NCBI GenBank assembly: GCA_937876225.1
Contig: CALFIC010000045.1
Span: 1 to 25,121 of the forward strand
DNA: 25,121 nucleotides
Source of the DNA: an uncultured Chloroflexota bacterium
GTDB lineage: Bacteria; Chloroflexota; Chloroflexia; Chloroflexales; Roseiflexaceae
Direction of reading: 5' to 3'
In this document: piece after piece, positions 21,509 through 25,121 of the stretch
How positions within the stretch are numbered: position 1 is the first letter of the stretch
Layout: every line of letters begins with the position of its first letter
Made by a program: the position numbers and the translations under genes
Notes under the pieces: model-generated
What the model saw: the letters and a program-made list of their open reading frames with translations, nothing else
The model's database searches: none
What the model was told of the DNA's origin: nothing

Positions 21509-21536
21509 AAATAGTTCAAACAAATTTGAACTATTT
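21509..21536 (-). terminator. Orphan intrinsic terminator, minus orientation
   Basis: AAATAGTTCAAA (21509-21520), loop CAAA, TTTGAACTATTT (21525-21536). On the minus strand it continues into six T. No annotated minus-strand gene ends here: transcription reaching it would have to come from 21540-21830. Confidence 0.55.
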
Positions 21537-21572
21537 GTGGTGGGCAAAAAAAGGCATATAAGGAAGGAGTGG

Positions 21573-21668
21573 ATGATGCCTTGGCGTGTCCCCCACAATC
21601 GCAGATTCGTGGCTTGTCCGCGAACAATGCATACTCTTATTTCACTTCCTACTTCCTACTTCGTATAG
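21573..21668 (+). CDS. Possible small ORF with strong ribosome site
   Basis: AGGAAGGAG (21561-21569) precedes two consecutive ATG codons (21573 and 21576; the second has the better 6-base spacing) and a frame of 31 codons ending at TAG 21666-21668. The peptide is basic at the start (PWRVPHNRRF) and hydrophobic at the end (LISLPTSYFV). I do not recognise it. The end of the frame consists of the CTTCCTA repeat, so it may be a gene remnant or chance. Confidence 0.2.
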   Translation: MMPWRVPHNRRFVACPRTMHTLISLPTSYFV

Positions 21669-21686
21669 CGTCATGCCATGTCGGCA

Positions 21687-21720
21687 ACAGTAGAGACGCA
21701 TCATGCTGCGTTTCTACTGT
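21687..21720. repeat. Palindrome related to the 5957 element
   Basis: The left arm CAGTAGAGACGCA (21688-21700) pairs with TGCGTTTCTACTG (21707-21719) with one G-T wobble, plus an outer A-T pair. The core GAGACGCATCATGC resembles GAGACGTAGCATGC at 5957-5988, indicating the same dispersed family. Confidence 0.7.
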
Positions 21721-21770
21721 GTTCTCTGTGCCCGCTGTGCGAGCCAACGAAGCAGATGTCAGGAATATTT

Positions 21771-21799
21771 TTGACAAACGGCAATGGCAAGCGTATGCT
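21771..21799 (+). promoter_or_regulatory. Promoter of the LacI-family gene
   Basis: A perfect TTGACA (21771-21776), a 17-base spacer, and TATGCT (21794-21799, 4 of 6). The start is expected near 21806, which excludes the in-frame ATG at 21784 as a translation start. Confidence 0.7.
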
Positions 21800-21834
21800 C
21801 ATCACGGACGGAGAGAGTGAGATGGGGATCAATC

Positions 21835-22851
21835 ATGGGGACAAATCTTGCCAAGGTAGCGGCGCATGCTGGGGTATCGTTGGCGACGGCGTCACGGGTG
21901 CTTAATGGGGGCGCGCGGGTCGTAACCGCATCATTGCGGGCGCGGGTACTGGCGGCCGCTGCGGAATTGCAATATGTACCCAATGCGCAGGCGCAAGCGT
22001 TGGCTCGGGCGAGTAACGCGATTGTAGGGGTGCTCGTGCACGATATGAGCGATCCTTATTTTTCCGAAATATTACGCGGGATCCAGCGGGTCGCTACCAA
22101 TGCGAATCGCTTGGTGATTACCAGCAACAGTTACCGTGACCCCGAGCGCGAACTTGAATATGTGCGCTTATTGCACGCCCATCGTGTCGATGCCTTGATT
22201 TTGGCAGGGAGTGGGCTCGATACCCCCGAATACAGTCAGCATATGGCACAGCACATTGCGGTATTTACCAATACGGGTGGTCGCGTAGTGTTGATTGGCC
22301 GCCATCAAATCCCCGGCGATACCGTACTCCCCGATAATTTCGGAGGTGCGTTTCAGTTAGCGACCTATTTTGCCCAGCTCGGTCATCGTCGGATTGGCGT
22401 GATTGCCGGTCCGGCACTGTTGACTACCACCCATGACCGCCTCGAAGGTTTTCGTCGTGGCCTTGCAACTGCCGGAATTGTATTACACGACAGCGATGTG
22501 GTCGCCGGTGATTTTTCCCGTGATAGTGGCGTCGCAGCGACCCACCAATTATTGACACAGTCTCCCGACATTACCGCTATTTTTGCGCACAACGATGTGA
22601 TGGCGGTGGGTGCACTGGTGGCCTTGCGCCAGCGGGGCATCGCCGTCCCCCAGCAGATGACGGTGGCGGGGTTTGATGACATCCCCGTGGCCGAGGATGT
22701 CACCCCCGCCTTGACGACGGTGCGCGTGCCTATGGTGGAGTTGGGCGTACACGCCATGACTATGGCACTCGGCACGTCAAGTGATGCGTTTCGGACAGTA
22801 CAATGCGCCACCGAGCTTGTCATCCGGGCAACGAGTGATGTTGTCGCGTGA
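21835..22851 (+). CDS. LacI-family transcriptional regulator
   Basis: 338 residues. N-terminal helix-turn-helix TNLAKVAAHAGVSLATASRVLNGG (about 3-26) and hinge NAQAQALARASNAIVGVLV, then a periplasmic-binding-protein-like sensor domain (DMSDPYFSEILRGIQ, HRVDALILAGSG, GHRRIGVIAGP, FAHNDVMAVGALVALRQRG, AGFDDIPVAEDVTPALTTVRVP). The effector is probably a sugar. The start is either ATG 21835 (weak GGGG upstream) or an in-frame GTG at 21817 behind GGAGAGA, adding six residues. It is divergent from the Gfo-DUF993-isomerase operon whose start carries a LacI-type operator, so it most likely represses it until an inducer binds. Its stop lies 5 bases from that of the convergent dehydrogenase. Confidence 0.92.
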   Translation: MGTNLAKVAAHAGVSLATASRVLNGGARVVTASLRARVLAAAAELQYVPNAQAQALARASNAIVGVLVHDMSDPYFSEILRGIQRVATNANRLVITSNSYRDPERELEYVRLLHAHRVDALILAGSGLDTPEYSQHMAQHIAVFTNTGGRVVLIGRHQIPGDTVLPDNFGGAFQLATYFAQLGHRRIGVIAGPALLTTTHDRLEGFRRGLATAGIVLHDSDVVAGDFSRDSGVAATHQLLTQSPDITAIFAHNDVMAVGALVALRQRGIAVPQQMTVAGFDDIPVAEDVTPALTTVRVPMVELGVHAMTMALGTSSDAFRTVQCATELVIRATSDVVA

Positions 22852-22856
22852 CGCGC

Positions 22857-23864
22857 CTAGGCCATCACATCCCAGCGCTCGGTTCCGACGGCATAGTGGA
22901 GCGGTTGATTCGTCAAAAATCGGGTGATTTCGTCTACCACAATCTGGCTTTGTCGGAGCCGGGCATCGCGGGTCACCGCAGCCATATGCGGGAGTACCAC
23001 ACAATTTTCTAATTGAAAAAAGGGCGAATCGACGGGTAAGGGCTCGTGGGGCTCGGTCACGTCAATCAGGGCATTAATGCGCCCGGTCTGTAATTCACTG
23101 AGCAAGGCATCGCTGTCGATCAACCGTGCCCGGGCCGTGTTGACAAACAACGCCCCATCGTGCATTGCCGCAAACTGGGCCGCCCCCAGCATCCCAATGG
23201 TCTGATCCGTCACTGGCGCATGGAGCGACACGATGTCACTCTGGCGCAAGAGCGTGTCGAGGTCAGTCAACGTCGCGCCGTGGGTGCTGGCGATTTCGGG
23301 CGTGGCATAGGGGTCGGCGAGCAGGATCTGTACGCCAAATGGGTGCATGAGGTGCATTACGCGCCGGCCGATAGCACTGGCGCCGATGATGCCGACGGTG
23401 CTCCCTTTGAGTTCGCGTTGGCTGGTGATGGGCAGTAGCGGGTGGCCATGGCGGTAGCGATTAGCCGCCGCAAAGGCATTGCGCCGCGCCATGATGATGG
23501 CCCCCACGGTGAATTCGGCTACTGATTCGGCCAACGAATCATTGGCGCGACTGACCTGCAAACCGCGCGTGATGCTATCGACCGGCACGAGTTGTTTGAC
23601 GGTGCCGGCGCTGTGCATCACCAAGCGCAACGGCGAATTGTCGGGCGTCCAGCGGTTGAGTTGGCTGAGGAACGGCACACCCCAGCCCGTAATCAATATT
23701 TGGGCGTTGGCACACGCGTCGTCCAACGCGTGTTGGCTGGCATTCCCAGCACCGTCCCAAATCTGGATATCGGCCAGCGCTTGGAGGTGTGGCAGGTAGC
23801 TAGCGAATTCGAGTTCGTGCAGGACGCCCTGTGATAGGGCGACATAAATGAGTGGTTTGGACAT
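22857..23864 (-). CDS. D-isomer-specific 2-hydroxyacid dehydrogenase
   Basis: 335 residues. NAD-binding domain with KGSTVGIIGASAIGRR (about 153-168); the second glycine of GxGxxG is replaced by Ser163, a tolerated variation. Catalytic triad: Arg245 in VNTARARLID, Glu271 in DVTEPHEPLP, and His293 in LPHMAAVT. It interconverts a 2-oxo acid and D-2-hydroxy acid with NAD(P)H (glyoxylate/hydroxypyruvate reductase or phosphoglycerate dehydrogenase-like); the short length without an ACT domain argues against classical SerA. The ATG at 23864 has AAAGGT upstream. It is transcribed away from the isocitrate-type gene but may be cotranscribed, although a hairpin lies between them. It is not clearly part of the LacI operon. 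Confidence 0.88.
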   Translation of the reverse strand: MSKPLIYVALSQGVLHELEFASYLPHLQALADIQIWDGAGNASQHALDDACANAQILITGWGVPFLSQLNRWTPDNSPLRLVMHSAGTVKQLVPVDSITRGLQVSRANDSLAESVAEFTVGAIIMARRNAFAAANRYRHGHPLLPITSQRELKGSTVGIIGASAIGRRVMHLMHPFGVQILLADPYATPEIASTHGATLTDLDTLLRQSDIVSLHAPVTDQTIGMLGAAQFAAMHDGALFVNTARARLIDSDALLSELQTGRINALIDVTEPHEPLPVDSPFFQLENCVVLPHMAAVTRDARLRQSQIVVDEITRFLTNQPLHYAVGTERWDVMA

Positions 23865-23918
23865 ATGTGACCTTTATTTGTTGGAAAATGTGTACGCCGC
23901 CCCGTGAATCGGCAAATC

Positions 23919-23951
23919 AAACCCCGTGCATCATGACGATGCACGGGGTTT
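23919..23951 (-). terminator. Terminator after the isocitrate-type dehydrogenase
   Basis: AAACCCCGTGCATC (23919-23932), loop ATGAC, GATGCACGGGGTTT (23938-23951), 10 bases past the stop at 23962. The T tract on the minus strand is short (TTTGATTT), so read-through into the 2-hydroxyacid dehydrogenase gene is possible. Confidence 0.75.
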
Positions 23952-23961
23952 TGTGGTGTGG

Positions 23962-25035
23962 TTAGCGGTCGAGTGAACCCCACACTTCGATTTTTTTGCG
24001 GACGCGCATGATGACTTCGTCGGTGAATTCGCTGGTGGTAGCGTGCCCTTGCAAATCGGCGGTGCAGATTTGGTCATAGACCGCTTCAAACACCGATTCT
24101 TGGATGGCGCGTCCGGCCAATATCCCTTCGGGTCCACAATAGCTCAGCAACGATGCGCCAGCCAGGATCATGGCCATCGGGTTGGCGACGTTTTTGCCAA
24201 ACAAATTGGGTGCGGTACCATGAGGGGCTTCGGCCATCACCACCCGCGGCTTCCACTCTTCGTCGAAGCCAATCAACAACGATTCGCTACCGGCAATCGA
24301 GCCAAACATCTGGAGCACCATGTCGCTCAGACAGTCGCCGTCGCGGTTGAGGGCGGGGATGACCATGGCATCGCCGTGGCCTGCCAGCAACAAGGCGTAG
24401 GTGGCGTCAATCAACTGGGGTTCATACTTGACCTGGGGGTGGCGCTTGGCGGCGGCATCCATTTCTTCTTTGAGCATGCCTTCATAGACCGGGCTGACGG
24501 TGTATTTGGGGCCACCAAATACCTTGGCACCGATTTTTTCGGCATATTTGAAGGCATATTCAGCCACACTTTTGCAGTGGCCACGGGTAATCATCTCGGT
24601 GCGGTAGGCCACTTCGTTGTCGCCCTCGCCTTCGCGCCATTCTTTGGCACCGTAGGCGTCGCCGACGGCCATGCGGATGACTGCGATGGGCGAGTAGGCG
24701 CCGGCTACGGTGCGTACCCCGGGGATACGTCGGCCGGTCCGCACAATCACGGTGCCGTCGACTTTTTCACGCAAAATAGCATTGGGACTCCCCACGTCCC
24801 CTTTGATTTCGGGAGTAATAGTGGCGGCTTTGAGGCCGAGCCCTGCGACCCGCATGGCGTCAGCAGCTTCATTGACCACGGCGTTATTGGTGGCACGGCG
24901 ATTGGCGAGGCTCAAATCAAAGCGCACCAAATCGATTTTGACACCGGTTACTGCGGGGTCAATGACCCGTAACCCCTCTTCGAGGAGCTCTTGACCAGTT
25001 TGGTCACCTTCGAGGACAACAATTGTGCGAGTCAT
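23962..25035 (-). CDS. Isocitrate/isopropylmalate dehydrogenase family protein
   Basis: 357 residues of the beta-decarboxylating dehydrogenase family. Visible: VVLEGDQTGQELLEEGLRVI start, GSPNAILREKV (the Ser-containing substrate loop, closer to isocitrate than to isopropylmalate enzymes), IVRTGRRIPGVRT, RTEMITRGHCKSVAEYAFKYA, NRDGDCLSDMVLQMFGSIAG with the metal aspartates, and AEAPHGTAPNLFGKNVANPMA for the dinucleotide. Isocitrate to 2-oxoglutarate is the more likely reaction; isopropylmalate or homoisocitrate cannot be excluded. Two ATGs in tandem (25038 and 25035) follow AAGGAG; the second has the better spacing (6 bases). No leu or aconitase genes are adjacent. Confidence 0.85.
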   Translation of the reverse strand: MTRTIVVLEGDQTGQELLEEGLRVIDPAVTGVKIDLVRFDLSLANRRATNNAVVNEAADAMRVAGLGLKAATITPEIKGDVGSPNAILREKVDGTVIVRTGRRIPGVRTVAGAYSPIAVIRMAVGDAYGAKEWREGEGDNEVAYRTEMITRGHCKSVAEYAFKYAEKIGAKVFGGPKYTVSPVYEGMLKEEMDAAAKRHPQVKYEPQLIDATYALLLAGHGDAMVIPALNRDGDCLSDMVLQMFGSIAGSESLLIGFDEEWKPRVVMAEAPHGTAPNLFGKNVANPMAMILAGASLLSYCGPEGILAGRAIQESVFEAVYDQICTADLQGHATTSEFTDEVIMRVRKKIEVWGSLDR

Positions 25036-25121
25036 CATAGGCTCCTTATATAGCATTGCGCTTGTGCCAAGAATAACACGGATTTGTTAAATTTTGACAG
25101 GAGCCTAGCCGTAGGTGGGAT

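Larger units (their letters stand above)
21378..21770. other. Intergenic region between sugar operon and regulator
   Basis: About 390 bases with no long gene. It holds a weak hairpin ACATGCC/GGCATGT (21447-21469), the orphan terminator at 21509-21536, a 31-codon mini-ORF with a strong Shine-Dalgarno sequence (21573-21668), a 7-bp repeat CTTCCTA, and the palindrome at 21687-21720. This looks like a decayed or element-invaded spacer rather than a compact regulatory region. Confidence 0.6.

Noticed and set aside
21822..21905. 27-codon frame starting ATG 21822 behind GGAGAGA
   Set aside because: It overlaps the LacI helix-turn-helix region out of frame. The Shine-Dalgarno sequence more likely serves the in-frame GTG 21817 or the ATG 21835.
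24043..24972. 309-codon plus-strand frame opposite the isocitrate-type dehydrogenase gene
   Set aside because: It is a GC-rich antisense shadow; the minus-strand frame has clear family motifs and a ribosome site.

Overview
The window is 25.1 kb of a bacterial chromosome, mostly GC-rich with an AT-rich left edge (about 1-860). The gene set is glycolytic GAPDH, a membrane AAA+/M41 protease, an RsuA-type pseudouridine synthase with a very long RGD-rich tail, GDP-sugar genes, many Gfo/Idh/MocA and TIM-barrel sugar enzymes, and a LacI regulator. My best guess is a Chloroflexota-like bacterium. That is an impression from gene style, not from a marker gene. There are no rRNA, tRNA, phage or CRISPR features.

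Layout. 1-860: end of an unknown gene and a DUF2628 membrane protein. 971-2014 (-): GAPDH. 2472-3788 (+): CvpA-like membrane protein with a long disordered tail. 3848-5919 (-): two-gene nucleotide-sugar operon (NDP-sugar reductase/epimerase, then sugar-1-phosphate nucleotidyltransferase). 6013-7920 (-): FtsH-like protease. 8059-8868 (+): orphan solute-binding protein. 9007-11971 (+): Gfo, TIM-barrel isomerase, Gfo operon. 11955-12693: REP-like palindromes beside a REP-associated tyrosine transposase (RAYT) on the minus strand. 12784-13434 (+): uridine-kinase-like P-loop kinase. 13499-15772 (-): pseudouridine synthase. 16094-16414 (+): Rieske ferredoxin. 16651-18051 (+): class III aminotransferase. 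18110-21297 (-): Gfo, DUF993 (DHDPS-like), TIM-barrel isomerase operon. 21835-22851 (+): LacI-family regulator divergent from that operon. 22857-23864 (-): 2-hydroxyacid dehydrogenase. 23962-25035 (-): isocitrate/isopropylmalate dehydrogenase family enzyme.

How the genes fit together. The most coherent unit is 18110-22851. A divergent LacI regulator sits next to a three-gene operon whose start region carries a 16-bp LacI-type palindrome (21346-21361). The enzymes (NAD(P)-dependent sugar dehydrogenase, DHDPS-fold aldolase/lyase-like protein with a candidate Schiff-base lysine, TIM-barrel isomerase/epimerase) suggest oxidation, isomerisation and cleavage of an unidentified sugar or cyclitol. 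The operon at 9007-11971 has a similar set of families without DUF993. No sugar transporter is present in the window.

Several intergenic regions carry their own short repeat family: 24-nt repeats at 2197, REP-like palindromes at 11955, about 36-nt repeats at 15812 and 18-nt repeats at 16422. In addition, two related long palindromes lie at 5957 and 21687. The most unusual single observation is a 40-nt REP-like hairpin lying in frame inside the RAYT gene.
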